Positions 1 to 8,319 of a stretch of DNA of 64,000 nucleotides are shown here, piece after piece. Made by a program: the position numbers and the translations under genes. Every line of letters starts with the position of its first letter. The first letter of the stretch is position 1. The stretch comes from an uncultured Ruminococcus sp. (GTDB lineage Bacteria > Bacillota > Clostridia > Lachnospirales > Lachnospiraceae), in the NCBI GenBank assembly GCA_946494335.1, contig CAMMBV010000006.1, positions 30,430 through 94,429 on the forward strand. The letters run 5' to 3'. Below the pieces are notes generated by a model. It worked only from the letters and a program-made list of their open reading frames with translations. It made no database searches and was not told the DNA's origin.

Positions 1-548
1 TAATGCAGAAACATAATAAATTTCCGATACCCTGCTTCTTCGGCCAGGCAAAAAGATTTTCGCAGCCGTGCCAGTTCCCTGTCTATCAGTTTCTTGGCCT
101 GCTCTTCTCGTTTTTCGTCCCAGCCGGTCACATTGCCCCATCGGTCCAGATAAAAAGGTCCCTCAAAGGTAAATCCCTTGGTTCCAACCAGGGCATAATC
201 TTCATAAAATGTAAAATTATTCTGCAGGAAAAACAGTCTCTGATCAAACTCTTCATTCAGCCGGGCAGTTTTTCCGGCATCCCAGAACATATCATGATTT
301 CCCCGAATCAGCACTTTACGGCCGGGCAGCCTTTCGATAAACGCCAGATCTTCCCTGCACTGCTCCAGCTTTCTGCCCCAGGAATGATCGCCTGTAAGCA
401 CAAGCGTGTCCCTTTGTCTTACTGTTTTATTTACGTATTTTTCAACTTTCCGCTCATGATGTTTCCAAACTCTTCCAAAAACATCCATCCTTTTGTCTGT
501 CTGGAATCCAAGGTGCAGATCACCCAACGCATATAAAGCCACGCGCAT
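1..548 (-). CDS. Calcineurin-like metallophosphoesterase, cut by window edge
   Basis: Reading the minus strand from an ATG at 548 gives an open frame that runs off position 1 (about 182 residues visible, C-terminus missing). The N-terminus begins MRVALYALGDLHLG, a first metallophosphoesterase motif (GD-x-H). Further motifs are LTGDHSWG near residue 52 and RGNHDMFWD near residue 83, the metal-ligand motifs of this superfamily. The start has a good ribosome binding site (AAAGGAGAG) just upstream. It lies downstream of the NifX-FKBP gene on the same strand, 82 bases away with a hairpin between. The substrate cannot be told; proteins of this type are annotated as phosphoesterases or Ser/Thr phosphatases. 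The family call is firm, the role is not. Confidence 0.85.
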   Translation of the reverse strand, partial: MRVALYALGDLHLGFQTDKRMDVFGRVWKHHERKVEKYVNKTVRQRDTLVLTGDHSWGRKLEQCREDLAFIERLPGRKVLIRGNHDMFWDAGKTARLNEEFDQRLFFLQNNFTFYEDYALVGTKGFTFEGPFYLDRWGNVTGWDEKREEQAKKLIDRELARLRKSFCLAEEAGYRKFIMFLH

Positions 549-584
549 CTCTCCTTTTCTTTCAGCCGTTTTGCTAATTACTGA

Positions 585-609
585 AAGCGCCCTGATTTCT
601 CAGGACGCT
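585..609 (-). terminator. Hairpin after the NifX-FKBP gene, weak terminator
   Basis: Ten-base arms agcgccctga and tcaggacgct around a short loop. On the minus strand it is followed by only a short T stretch, so termination before the phosphoesterase gene may be partial. Confidence 0.4.
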
Positions 610-630
610 GTCTTTTCTCCCGGTATCTGC

Positions 631-1476
631 CTATTTAACTTCAACCAGCTCAATTTTAAAATTCAGCTCTTTGCCTGCCATTTCATGATTGGCGTCAAGG
701 GTAATGGTCGTTTCATCCTTTGCCGTTACTGTAACGGGGAAGGGCTGACCATACTGATTGGACAGATATGCCTGCTGACCGACTTCAAGATTTTCAGAGC
801 CCTGAAGCTGGGCAATCTCAACCGTAAATACTGCATTGGGATCCGGCATACCGTAAGCTTCTTCCGGCATCAGATGAACGTCCACAACCTGGCCTACCTC
901 CATGTCAGCCACAGCTGCATCAAACCCTCTGATCATCTGCCCCGCACCGCAGACAAATTCAAGCGGTTCTCCCCGGTCATAGGAAGAATCAAATTGTGTT
1001 CCGTCATTAAAGGTTCCTCTGTAATGAGTCCGGCATGTTTTTCCCACGTTGCGTCCGGTTAAAGCCGGCTTTGAACCGCAGCCGCCTCCGCAGCTGCCGC
1101 AGCTATGGCCGTCCTCATGACTGCCGCAGCTATGTCCTTCCTCGTGATGGTGATCACAGTTGGCTCCTGTGGATACCAGCTCCCCTTTCAGATAGGCTTC
1201 CACTGCCTGATCCACATCGCCGCAAGCTCCTGCACATAATTCAACCCCTGCCTCAGAAAGTGCATCCTGAGCGCCCTGTCCGATTCCTCCGCAAATAAGC
1301 ACATCCACAGACTGATCGGCCAGAAGGCCTGCAAGAGCGCCGTGTCCGGTACCGTTGGAACCGATTACTTCGCTGGAAACCACTTTGTTGTCTTCCACCT
1401 CATATACCTTGAAAAACTCAGTTTTTCCAAAATGCTGAAATATGCTGCCGTTATCATAAGTTACTGCTATTTTCAT
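631..1476 (-). CDS. NifX/NifB-type domain fused to SlyD-like FKBP prolyl isomerase
   Basis: The protein of 281 residues starts at the ATG at 1476 (MKIAVTYDNG), chosen because AGAGGATTCAGGA lies just before it; the open frame continues 36 codons further up without a ribosome site. Residues 1 to about 105 match the dinitrogenase iron-molybdenum cofactor fold (NifX/NifB C-terminal type), including ICGGIGQGAQ. A linker at about 108-138 is packed with His and Cys (HHHEEGHSCGS, CGGGCG) and looks metal binding. Residues from about 140 are an FKBP domain of the SlyD type (GEPLEFVCGAGQMIRGFDAAV). SlyD proteins combine prolyl isomerase, chaperone and nickel-binding functions, but with the His-rich part at the C-terminus; here it sits between the domains. 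I infer a cytosolic metal-handling folding factor. Confidence 0.85.
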   Translation of the reverse strand: MKIAVTYDNGSIFQHFGKTEFFKVYEVEDNKVVSSEVIGSNGTGHGALAGLLADQSVDVLICGGIGQGAQDALSEAGVELCAGACGDVDQAVEAYLKGELVSTGANCDHHHEEGHSCGSHEDGHSCGSCGGGCGSKPALTGRNVGKTCRTHYRGTFNDGTQFDSSYDRGEPLEFVCGAGQMIRGFDAAVADMEVGQVVDVHLMPEEAYGMPDPNAVFTVEIAQLQGSENLEVGQQAYLSNQYGQPFPVTVTAKDETTITLDANHEMAGKELNFKIELVEVK

Positions 1477-1658
1477 TTCCTGAATCCTCTTCTTTCTTCT
1501 TTTTTTCAAACGTAAGTTCATTGTATCATATACCGGCGCCAGGTTACAAATAAAAACAACTTTAAATACTTTTTCCTGATTCAAAAGACTGGTATCTTTG
1601 TTTTATTTTCATAATATTCTGTATATTTATTTTTAGCAGATTTTTTTCAGAATCCATA

Positions 1659-1687
1659 TTGACAAATAAAGATTTATGAGTTATTAT
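1659..1687 (+). promoter_or_regulatory. Strong sigma-70/SigA-type promoter of a small transcript
   Basis: TTGACA at 1659-1664, a 17-base spacer, and TATTAT at 1682-1687. It faces right, away from the NifX-FKBP gene, and the only things it can transcribe before a terminator are two mini-ORFs. Confidence 0.75.
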
Positions 1688-1693
1688 ATATCT

Positions 1694-1916
1694 ATCAAAA
1701 GAAAAGGAGGACGGACCACCGAAAACTCAATCTTAATTCCGAATTTTAACAGAAACGAGGTATAGTCCAATGGGAAAGTAAATTAAAATCAGAAAACACT
1801 ATTCAGAGGAATAGTTTTATATAGATATCAATTTAATAAAGGAGGTTGGGCCAATGGATGTAGTAAGTTAAGAATCCACTGTACGAATAAAGAATCGGTA
1901 CAGTGGATTTTCTTTG
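1694..1916 (+). ncRNA. Small transcript of about 220 nt with two mini-ORFs (MGK and MDVVS)
   Basis: Between a consensus promoter (1659-1687) and a perfect 12-bp terminator (1873-1909) lies a short unit without any normal gene. It contains three similar boxes, each a Shine-Dalgarno-like GAGG followed 5-6 bases later by CCA: near 1705-1719, 1757-1773 and 1841-1857. The second box leads into ATG-GGA-AAG-TAA (1770-1781, peptide MGK) and the third into a five-codon ORF (1854-1871, peptide MDVVS) with a strong AAAGGAGG. It does not look like a leader of the next gene, which is on the other strand and convergent. I do not recognise the family; it could be a small regulatory RNA or a peptide-encoding RNA. 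Confidence 0.55.
1873..1916 (+). terminator. Intrinsic terminator of the small transcript
   Basis: Perfect 12-bp arms aatccactgtac and gtacagtggatt with a 13-base loop, followed by TTTTCTTT. Confidence 0.85.
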
Positions 1917-1938
1917 CGCATTTTTCAAGTCACACCCT

Positions 1939-3171
1939 TTAACCCTTCGCCCGGGCAAACATAATTTTCCCCTGCTCTTCATCCACCTCGTATGTCAGAT
2001 CAAACAGCCGGCAGAAATCCTCCGCCCTCACTCCCGCACAGAAAGTGGCCCCTACATTAGAGTCTTCTTCAACAGTCAGATACGGCAAATCTATCTCCCT
2101 GCCGTTTTTTTCTACCTGAAGCTCCTGGATACTTCCGTCCCCGTATTCGGTTTTCATCGTCCAGGTATCGCCGTCAATGCTCCAGGCGCTGATATAGGCA
2201 TCGTCACGGACAGCCGCACGGTATGAACCACCCAGCGCTTTTACGTATTCCCGGTTAATCATAGGATAACTCATGCTGTCATCCAGAAGTCCTGTGTCCA
2301 TCACCAGCATATATGATTTCAGTTCTTTATTATACCAGCAGTATTTATAATCCTCCGTATTCAGCCTGTATACGCCGCAGGGATTATCCTCTTCATCATA
2401 GAGCATTTCTTCCCCGTTCAGTTCAATAACCGACAAAAGAGATACGTGTTTATCCGCCAGATATTCCTCTGGTACGTCCTGCGCATTCTCAATTTTGCCA
2501 TCCACACACAATTGGGCGTAAAGGTCCCCCAGTCGTTTCGTCAGTTCCTCCTTTTGATTCTGCCCGGTAATACCCACATTCGTCATATTTACCCAGGTTT
2601 CATGATCTTTTGCTTCCTGCTGCGAACGCTGCCAGACCAGATGTATGGAGGTCAGAGGATTTTCTTTTAAAAAATCCTCTGAATTGTATTCCAGCTCCTG
2701 CCGATATACCTGATCGGCTGCTAATATGGTATCCACAGTTCTGTCAATATCATCAAAGGACATAAGATAAATCCAGCCATATTCTTCCAGATACTGTTGA
2801 TCCGCCTGCAAAACTGCTTCCAACTCCTCCCGGTACAAATTATGGACCTCCTGCACATAGCTGCAAGAAAGACCCCTGGTATAGTACAACGGGGCGGAAA
2901 GATCAATGGTAACCGGAGAAAGAAAACTGTTGGCCTGAAAAGACAGATCCCGGTTCTGCGTACGAAAATAATATTCCATATTGTCAGGATTTTCTTCTAC
3001 CAGCTTCTTTCCTTCCAGACGGCAGGGCTCCTTGCAGATGGAATTCACATATTCGAGAACCTTTTCCTGTCCGTACACTTCACCGTCTTCCCCCAGACAG
3101 CCGGTAAACAGGAAAACAGCGGCAAGAACAGCAGCCGGTATAAACAGCTTCTCTTTTTTCTTCTTTTTCAT
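1939..3171 (-). CDS. Secreted lipoprotein of unknown function
   Basis: A 410-residue protein, taking the ATG at 3171 because GGAGAG lies 5 bases before it; 15 more in-frame codons upstream lack a ribosome site. The N-terminus is a clear lipoprotein signal: poly-Lys, a hydrophobic run, then the lipobox LFTGC with Cys at residue 25. The remainder is hydrophilic, acidic and rich in aromatic residues, with no transmembrane segment after the signal. I do not recognise the domain. The protein should be anchored on the outer face of the cytoplasmic membrane. It is monocistronic, divergent from the purine permease and convergent with the small transcript at 1694-1916, so context gives no function. 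Confidence 0.8.
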   Translation of the reverse strand: MKKKKKEKLFIPAAVLAAVFLFTGCLGEDGEVYGQEKVLEYVNSICKEPCRLEGKKLVEENPDNMEYYFRTQNRDLSFQANSFLSPVTIDLSAPLYYTRGLSCSYVQEVHNLYREELEAVLQADQQYLEEYGWIYLMSFDDIDRTVDTILAADQVYRQELEYNSEDFLKENPLTSIHLVWQRSQQEAKDHETWVNMTNVGITGQNQKEELTKRLGDLYAQLCVDGKIENAQDVPEEYLADKHVSLLSVIELNGEEMLYDEEDNPCGVYRLNTEDYKYCWYNKELKSYMLVMDTGLLDDSMSYPMINREYVKALGGSYRAAVRDDAYISAWSIDGDTWTMKTEYGDGSIQELQVEKNGREIDLPYLTVEEDSNVGATFCAGVRAEDFCRLFDLTYEVDEEQGKIMFARAKG

Positions 3172-3275
3172 TTTTCTCTCCTGCATCCGTCCCTTTTGAT
3201 AAAAAATACGTAACAACTCTTGCTCTAATCATACCATGTCCGCCCTCCATTCACATCACATTTTTAAAATTGCTA

Positions 3276-3303
3276 TTGAAAATTTCCGAAATTTCTTTAT
3301 AAT
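3276..3303 (+). promoter_or_regulatory. Promoter of the purine permease gene
   Basis: TTGAAA at 3276-3281, a 16-base spacer, and TATAAT at 3298-3303, 40 bases before the start codon. There is no room for a purine riboswitch and none is seen. Confidence 0.65.
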
Positions 3304-3343
3304 AAGAAGACGCAGCCACGTATGAAAAAGAAGGGAGATATTT

Positions 3344-4699
3344 ATGGAAAGATTTTTCAAGCTCAAAGAAAACGGCACATCATTTTCCACAGAAGTGATG
3401 GCCGGTCTGACCACCTTTTTTACCATGGCTTACATCATCGCTGTAAATCCCAGTGTGTTAAGCCAGTCCGGCATGGAATGGGGCGCCGTATTCCTGGCGA
3501 CTATTATTGCATCCATCATCGGAACTCTGGTAATGGGTCTCTTTGCCAACGTACCCTACGCACAGGCGCCGGGTATGGGGCTGAACGCATTTTTTGTCTA
3601 TACCGTATGCTTCGGCCTTGGCTTCACCTGGCAGCAGGCGCTGTCCATGGTATTTATCTGTGGTATTTTCAACATCATTATTACAGTAACAAAAGTCCGC
3701 AAGTTCATCATCAAAGCTATTCCCAACAGCCTGCAGAATGCTATCGGCGGCGGTATCGGTGTGTTCGTGGCCTACATCGGTCTGCTGAATGTGGGAATTA
3801 TCAATTTTGAATCCGGTGTTCCGGCTATCGCAGCTTTGAATCAGCCGGCTTTCTGGCTGTTTCTGATCGGACTGGTTCTGACCATTGTGCTGCTTGTCTG
3901 CAACGTAAAAGGCGCCATTCTCATCGGTATCGTGATCACTGCACTGCTGGGAATTCCCATGGGCGTGACTACAGCCAGTGATTCCGTCAGCTTTACGGAT
4001 GCATGTGCGGCTCTGCCTACCACCTTCGGAGTGATTTTTACCTCCCAGGGACTGCCGTCACTGTTTACAGATATGGCAAAGCTTCCGCTGGTTCTGGTAA
4101 CTATCTTTGCATTCAGCATCTCAGATACCTTTGACACTCTGGGAACCTTCATCGGAACAGGACGCCGCAGCGGCATCTTCAGCGAAGAGGATGAAAAAGC
4201 CATGGACTCCAGTTCCGGATTTAAATCCAAAATGGACAAAGCTCTGTTTGCAGATGCCATCGCCACCTCCATCGGTTCTATCTTTGGAACCTCCAACACC
4301 ACAACCTTTGTGGAGAGTGCCTCTGGCATCGGCGCCGGCGGACGTACCGGCCTTACCAGCGTGGTGGTAGCCATCTGCTTTGCCATCAGCGCATTTTTAG
4401 CTACTTTTGTAAGCGCTATTCCTTCCGCAGCTACAGCTCCGGCTCTGGTAGTAGTTGGAATTATGATGACCTCCGCCTTTAAGGAGATCAAATGGGATGA
4501 TTTCTCTGAAGCTGTTCCGGCATTTTTTGCAGGACTGTTTATGGCTCTTTGCTACAGCATCTCCTACGGAATCGCTTTTGGTTTTATCTCCTACTGCATC
4601 GTAAAAATCTGCAAAAAAGAGACTTCCGGCATCCATCCCATTCTCTGGGTGGCAACCATTCTCTTTATTCTGAACTTTGTTCTGCTGGCAGTAATTTAA
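3344..4699 (+). CDS. NCS2 family guanine/hypoxanthine-type purine permease
   Basis: A 451-residue polytopic membrane protein of the usual length for the AzgA-like branch of nucleobase transporters. Seen in the sequence: the N-terminus MERFFKLKENGTSFSTEVMAG, the TFFTMAYI segment, a QAPGMGLNAFF motif, FSISDTFDTLGT in the middle and GTSNTTTFVESASGIGAGGRTG, which are the substrate-site signatures of guanine/hypoxanthine/adenine permeases (PbuG/PbuO/AdeP/AzgA). It should import purine bases with protons. The start has AAGGGAGA in front. The gene stands alone with its own promoter and a strong shared terminator after it. Which purine it prefers cannot be read from sequence. Confidence 0.93.
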   Translation: MERFFKLKENGTSFSTEVMAGLTTFFTMAYIIAVNPSVLSQSGMEWGAVFLATIIASIIGTLVMGLFANVPYAQAPGMGLNAFFVYTVCFGLGFTWQQALSMVFICGIFNIIITVTKVRKFIIKAIPNSLQNAIGGGIGVFVAYIGLLNVGIINFESGVPAIAALNQPAFWLFLIGLVLTIVLLVCNVKGAILIGIVITALLGIPMGVTTASDSVSFTDACAALPTTFGVIFTSQGLPSLFTDMAKLPLVLVTIFAFSISDTFDTLGTFIGTGRRSGIFSEEDEKAMDSSSGFKSKMDKALFADAIATSIGSIFGTSNTTTFVESASGIGAGGRTGLTSVVVAICFAISAFLATFVSAIPSAATAPALVVVGIMMTSAFKEIKWDDFSEAVPAFFAGLFMALCYSISYGIAFGFISYCIVKICKKETSGIHPILWVATILFILNFVLLAVI

Positions 4700-4737
4700 T
4701 TTCATCAAAAGCAAACAAAAACAAATTTTCAAAACAG

Positions 4738-4777
4738 AAAATTCCGGACTATACAATACAGAATAGTCCGGAATTTT
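4738..4777. terminator. Bidirectional terminator between permease and recombinase genes
   Basis: Perfect arms aaaattccggactat and atagtccggaatttt with an 11-base loop and T or A runs on both sides; it serves both convergent genes. Confidence 0.85.
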
Positions 4778-6478
4778 TCAATCTTTTATAGCGCCATCCT
4801 GTCTCAGTTTCCGAAGTCTGTAATTAACTCCGGAAACGGTGATTCCAAAATATTCTGCCAGCTCACTGGCAGTAATATCCGGCTTTTGTCTGATAAGCTC
4901 CGCCATCCGCCCTCTCTCCTGATGTTTTCTGGAATAGTAATCAAACTCAGTCCCGTATATCACCTCTTTTTGCATTTCCTGAAATTTCAGTATCATCCTG
5001 TCCGGAAAGATTTCCACTCTCTTTAGCCGCTCCGCTTCGACGGAGGCGGCAGCCTTTTCTATTACCTTTGCTTCTTTTAGGTAGGCTTCAATATTTTCTG
5101 TTCTTTCCTTGTCTTTTTTCTCCTTCTTTTTTCCCAAAAGAGCAGCCCCTGCTTTTATCCTTTCCCCCTCTTCCCTTAATTCCCGGTCTTTTTTCTGATA
5201 AACATCATCTGTCAGAATCTCATTTAACAGCTTATCCAGCAGCACTTCCCTCTGATTCTCAATCCGCTTCAGTTCATTTTGAACACATTCTGTCTCTGCC
5301 TGCACTTCCTGTAATGCCTTCCTTATCAGCAGCACTGCTTTTTCTAATATTTTCTCCTGCTTAATACCGCAGTCTTTCCCGCAGTTTTGCCCCAGCAGCT
5401 CAAAGAGTCTGTTTTCATCTACATGAACATTGCTGCATCCTCCCGGCGCTTTGGAAGATGGTCTTCCGTTTTCCAGATAGTCGCTGCATTTCCATTCATA
5501 TACTTTTTCTTTACCTCCCTGTTTTTTCCGTCCCCGGCGGTAATAAGGGGAACCGCACAGGCCGCAGTAAATTCTGCCGCTTAAAGGGTGCCTTCCGGTA
5601 TTCTTTCCACGGCGTTTTTCCTGCTCCTCCACCGGTTTTTGTGAACGTTGTGCAATTTTTTCATTGGCTGTGCTCCACAACTCCTCTGATACCGTAGCCG
5701 GCACTTTATTCTCATAGATAAACTGCTTTTCCGCCGGAACCGGCCGTGTCCTCTTCGTCTCGAAATCATAATGACTTTTATTCATCACTGCCGTTCCTTT
5801 ATTCAGCGGGTTTTTTATCATCCGCAGAATATCTGATGAAGAAAAGAATCTGCCGCCGCGGCCGCAAACTCCCTCCTCCTTTAAAATGGCGGCGATGGTT
5901 CTGCATCCGCAGCCTGCGGCACATAACTCATACATCCGCCGTTTTACGGCAGCCTCCTCCTCCTGCAGCCCTATGGTCCGATCCGCCTTTCTGACAAAGC
6001 CGTATGCCCTTGAGGTGAGGATCACCGCTCCCCCGCTTTTTTGACGATTTCTGTGCGCATTGTTGATTTTTTTGCTCAGTTCCCGACTGTAATCCTCCGC
6101 CAGAATAGCTTTGATACCGGTAATCAAACCGTCGTTTGGACTGTAAAATTTCTGTTCCAGATACATATAAAGCTGTTTTCCTGCTAACGTCATCCGGTCA
6201 ATAAACAGATACCAGTCTCTGGTATTTCTCATCAGCCGGTCCTGAGATTTGATCACAATAATATCAAATTTGTCATACAGCAATTCCTCATAGAGACGGT
6301 TGTATTCCTTTCTTCCTTTTCTGCTGGTTCCGGAACCGCTCTCCACGTACGTTCCAGCCAGAATCCAGCCTTTTTGCTCCACCGCTTCCCTGGCTTCCGC
6401 CTCCTGCTTTACAAGCGCCTCCTTCTGGCTTTCCTCATCGGTACTGCATCTGCAATAAATAACTGCCCGCCGCTTCAT
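4778..6478 (-). CDS. Large serine site-specific recombinase with an extra C-terminal HTH
   Basis: A 566-residue protein. Residues 1-140 are the resolvase catalytic domain: VIYCRCSTDEE carries the catalytic serine (residue 12), with SQDRLMRNTRDW later. Then come the recombinase domain (about 160-290), a zinc ribbon (CGLCGSPYYRRG and a later Cys pair) and a long Lys/Glu-rich coiled coil (about 390-480). The last 45 residues (ITASELAEYFGITVSGVNYRLRKL) form a helix-turn-helix of the winged-helix type, which is unusual at this position in large serine recombinases. It overlaps a 38-aa ORF just upstream by four bases. The only other gene near it is a severed permease tail, so it may be the remnant of an integrated element or a stand-alone inversion/excision enzyme. 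Confidence 0.93.
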   Translation of the reverse strand: MKRRAVIYCRCSTDEESQKEALVKQEAEAREAVEQKGWILAGTYVESGSGTSRKGRKEYNRLYEELLYDKFDIIVIKSQDRLMRNTRDWYLFIDRMTLAGKQLYMYLEQKFYSPNDGLITGIKAILAEDYSRELSKKINNAHRNRQKSGGAVILTSRAYGFVRKADRTIGLQEEEAAVKRRMYELCAAGCGCRTIAAILKEEGVCGRGGRFFSSSDILRMIKNPLNKGTAVMNKSHYDFETKRTRPVPAEKQFIYENKVPATVSEELWSTANEKIAQRSQKPVEEQEKRRGKNTGRHPLSGRIYCGLCGSPYYRRGRKKQGGKEKVYEWKCSDYLENGRPSSKAPGGCSNVHVDENRLFELLGQNCGKDCGIKQEKILEKAVLLIRKALQEVQAETECVQNELKRIENQREVLLDKLLNEILTDDVYQKKDRELREEGERIKAGAALLGKKKEKKDKERTENIEAYLKEAKVIEKAAASVEAERLKRVEIFPDRMILKFQEMQKEVIYGTEFDYYSRKHQERGRMAELIRQKPDITASELAEYFGITVSGVNYRLRKLRQDGAIKD

Positions 6479-6591
6479 CTGCCCCCTTCTCTTTGGATCA
6501 GCTGTATCAGACGCATCTTTTCCTTTAGTGTAAGCAGTCCATCGGATGCCAATATCTCTGCTGCTTTCAGCAGAATCGCCCTTTCATTCAT
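6475..6591 (-). CDS. 38-aa ORF translationally coupled to the recombinase
   Basis: ATG at 6591, 38 codons, and a TGA that overlaps the recombinase ATG (ATGA). The peptide begins MNERAILLKAAEILASDGLL and continues as a charged amphipathic helix ending IQREGGR. An AAAAGGAAA ribosome site precedes it. The coupling and the sensible composition argue for a real gene, perhaps one that sets the translation level of the recombinase or acts as a directionality partner; that role is inference only. I do not recognise the family. Confidence 0.6.
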   Translation of the reverse strand: MNERAILLKAAEILASDGLLTLKEKMRLIQLIQREGGR

Positions 6592-6648
6592 CGCATCGTT
6601 TCCTTTTTTCCTATTCTATGCAGCTTCTTTTTATCTGCTCCTGTCCGG

Positions 6649-6774
6649 ATGTATCTTCATTGCTTTAAACTGGACTGGGTGATCATGAGCATCGTTATTC
6701 TCTGTATTCTGGCCACCGCCCTGTACGGCGTACTGAACCTGGCTGAAAAACTGTATCTGAAAAAACATTCCTGA
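6649..6774 (+). pseudogene. C-terminal tail of a membrane permease, 5' part missing
   Basis: An open frame of 41 codons ends with a hydrophobic helix (VIMSIVILCILATALYGVLN) and a charged tail (LAEKLYLKKHS), the pattern of the last helix of an ABC importer permease such as the nitrate/sulfonate/thiamine-precursor type. There is no ribosome site and no upstream continuation: the recombinase gene pair starts immediately to the left. I read it as a fragment left after insertion or deletion. A free-standing 29-aa membrane peptide from the inner ATG is the alternative. Confidence 0.45.
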
Positions 6775-6843
6775 CAGAAAAAACGACAGTTTTCGCCATG
6801 AAAAGGTCTCCGGATATTTTCCCCGGAGACAGATACATAGCTA

Positions 6844-6871
6844 TTGAATTCCCGTCAAAAACTGATATAAT
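6844..6871 (+). promoter_or_regulatory. Promoter of the MATE exporter gene
   Basis: TTGAAT at 6844-6849, a 16-base spacer and TATAAT at 6866-6871, 39 bases before the start codon. A GTCTCCGG/CCGGAGAC hairpin lies just upstream (about 6808-6834). Confidence 0.6.
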
Positions 6872-6910
6872 TTGATACAGTATCTTAAATTCTTTATCGG
6901 GAGAAATGTC

Positions 6911-8272
6911 ATGAAAACTTCTGTAGATCTGCAAAATGATTCCATCTCTTCGCTGGTGCTGCGCCTGGCTGTTCCAGCCATGATCGCCCAGTTTGTAAAT
7001 ATACTGTACAGTATCATCGACCGGATTTATATCGGTCATATCGCCGATATAGGCGGACTTGCCCTTGCCGGAGTAGGCGTCTGCGGTCCCATCGTTACCC
7101 TGCTTTCTTCTTTTGGTACTCTGGTAGGGCTGGGCGGTTCCATTTTAATGAGCATCCGGATGGGCGAAAAAAATCAGAAAAGAGCTTCGCAGATATTATC
7201 CAACTCCTTTCTGATGCTCTGCGTATTTTCTCTGATCCTCACAGTCACTTTCCTTTTAAGTAAGGACAGCCTTTTGATGTGGTTCGGCGCCAGCAATATA
7301 ACCTTTACATACGCTGATACTTATATGACCATCTACACTGCCGGAACCTTCTTTGCCCTTATGGCGGTAGGACTTAATTATTTCATCAACTGCCAGGGAT
7401 TCCCCCTGGCCGGCATGACTACCGTCCTCATCGGAGCCGTGGCAAATATCGTACTGGATCCGCTGTTTATTTTTGTTTTTAAACTGGACGTAGCCGGAGC
7501 TGCCATCGCTACCGTAATTTCTCAGATGATGTCCTGTTTTTTTGCACTCTTTTTTCTTTTTGGAAAAAAGGTGCCGGTCAAGATAACGTTTGGAAATTAT
7601 GACCGCCATATCATGAGCCGGATTATTTACCTGGGATTTTCTCCCTTTCTTATTCTGGCCTCCGACAGCATTATACTGATCGTCATGAATACGGTCCTTC
7701 AAAAATACGGCGGGCCTTCCCAGGGCGATATGCTGATCACCTGTGCCGCCATAGCCCAGAGCTTTCTTTTGCTAATCACGGGACCCATGCTGGGAATCAG
7801 CAGCGGAACACAGGCCATTTTAAGTTATAATTACGGCGCCAGAGAAACTGGCAGAGTAAAGCGCGCGGAACGGGTAATTCTGATTCTGATGGTGTGTTTT
7901 ACCACCTTTATGTTCCTGATGTCCAGGCTGGTGCCTCATTTTTTTGTTCGGATGTTTACTTCCAACCCCGAATATTACGAATTCTCTTCCTGGGCCATTC
8001 AGACTTATACCCTGATGATTATACCTTTAGGTTTTCAGTATGTATTCGTGGACGGGCTGACTGCGTTGGAACGAACAAAAACCGCCCTCTTTCTGTCTGT
8101 GTTTCGGAAAAGTCTCTATGTGGCAGGTACTCTGATACTTCCCTTGCTGTTTACAGCCGAAGCCGCCTTTTATGCAGAACCGCTGGCAGACGGAATCAGC
8201 GCTCTTGTCTCCACCTGTGTTTTCGGACTGATCATTAACAGACATCTGCTCCGTCGGGAACAGAGCCTGTAA
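6911..8272 (+). CDS. MATE family multidrug/cation efflux protein
   Basis: A 453-residue protein with about twelve transmembrane helices, of the length usual for the NorM/DinF superfamily. The ATG at 6911 is preferred over the one at 6872 because GGGAGAAA lies 5-10 bases before it. Typical signatures are LVLRLAVPAMIAQFVNILYSIIDRIYIGH at the N-terminus (the P-A-x-x-x-Q pattern) and GAVANIVLDPLFIFVF in the fifth or sixth helix. It should export organic cations or drugs by Na+ or H+ antiport; the substrate is not visible. It is monocistronic with its own promoter and a strong terminator. Confidence 0.92.
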   Translation: MKTSVDLQNDSISSLVLRLAVPAMIAQFVNILYSIIDRIYIGHIADIGGLALAGVGVCGPIVTLLSSFGTLVGLGGSILMSIRMGEKNQKRASQILSNSFLMLCVFSLILTVTFLLSKDSLLMWFGASNITFTYADTYMTIYTAGTFFALMAVGLNYFINCQGFPLAGMTTVLIGAVANIVLDPLFIFVFKLDVAGAAIATVISQMMSCFFALFFLFGKKVPVKITFGNYDRHIMSRIIYLGFSPFLILASDSIILIVMNTVLQKYGGPSQGDMLITCAAIAQSFLLLITGPMLGISSGTQAILSYNYGARETGRVKRAERVILILMVCFTTFMFLMSRLVPHFFVRMFTSNPEYYEFSSWAIQTYTLMIIPLGFQYVFVDGLTALERTKTALFLSVFRKSLYVAGTLILPLLFTAEAAFYAEPLADGISALVSTCVFGLIINRHLLRREQSL

Positions 8273-8316
8273 AGAAAAGCTGTGTTTTCATTTATGTGAA
8301 ATCACAGCTTTTCTTT
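8271..8316. terminator. Terminator shared by the MATE gene and the 78-aa gene
   Basis: Fourteen-base arms aaagaaaagctgtg and cacagcttttcttt with T runs on both strands; it lies between two convergent genes. Confidence 0.85.
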
Positions 8317-8319
8317 TTA

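Noticed and set aside
3..536. Plus-strand frame of 177 codons at the left edge
   Set aside because: It is the shadow of the minus-strand metallophosphoesterase, which has GDLHLG and GNHD motifs and a ribosome site.
3217..3343. Possible purine riboswitch before the NCS2 permease
   Set aside because: The promoter leaves only about 35 bases of leader, and no purine aptamer core is visible.
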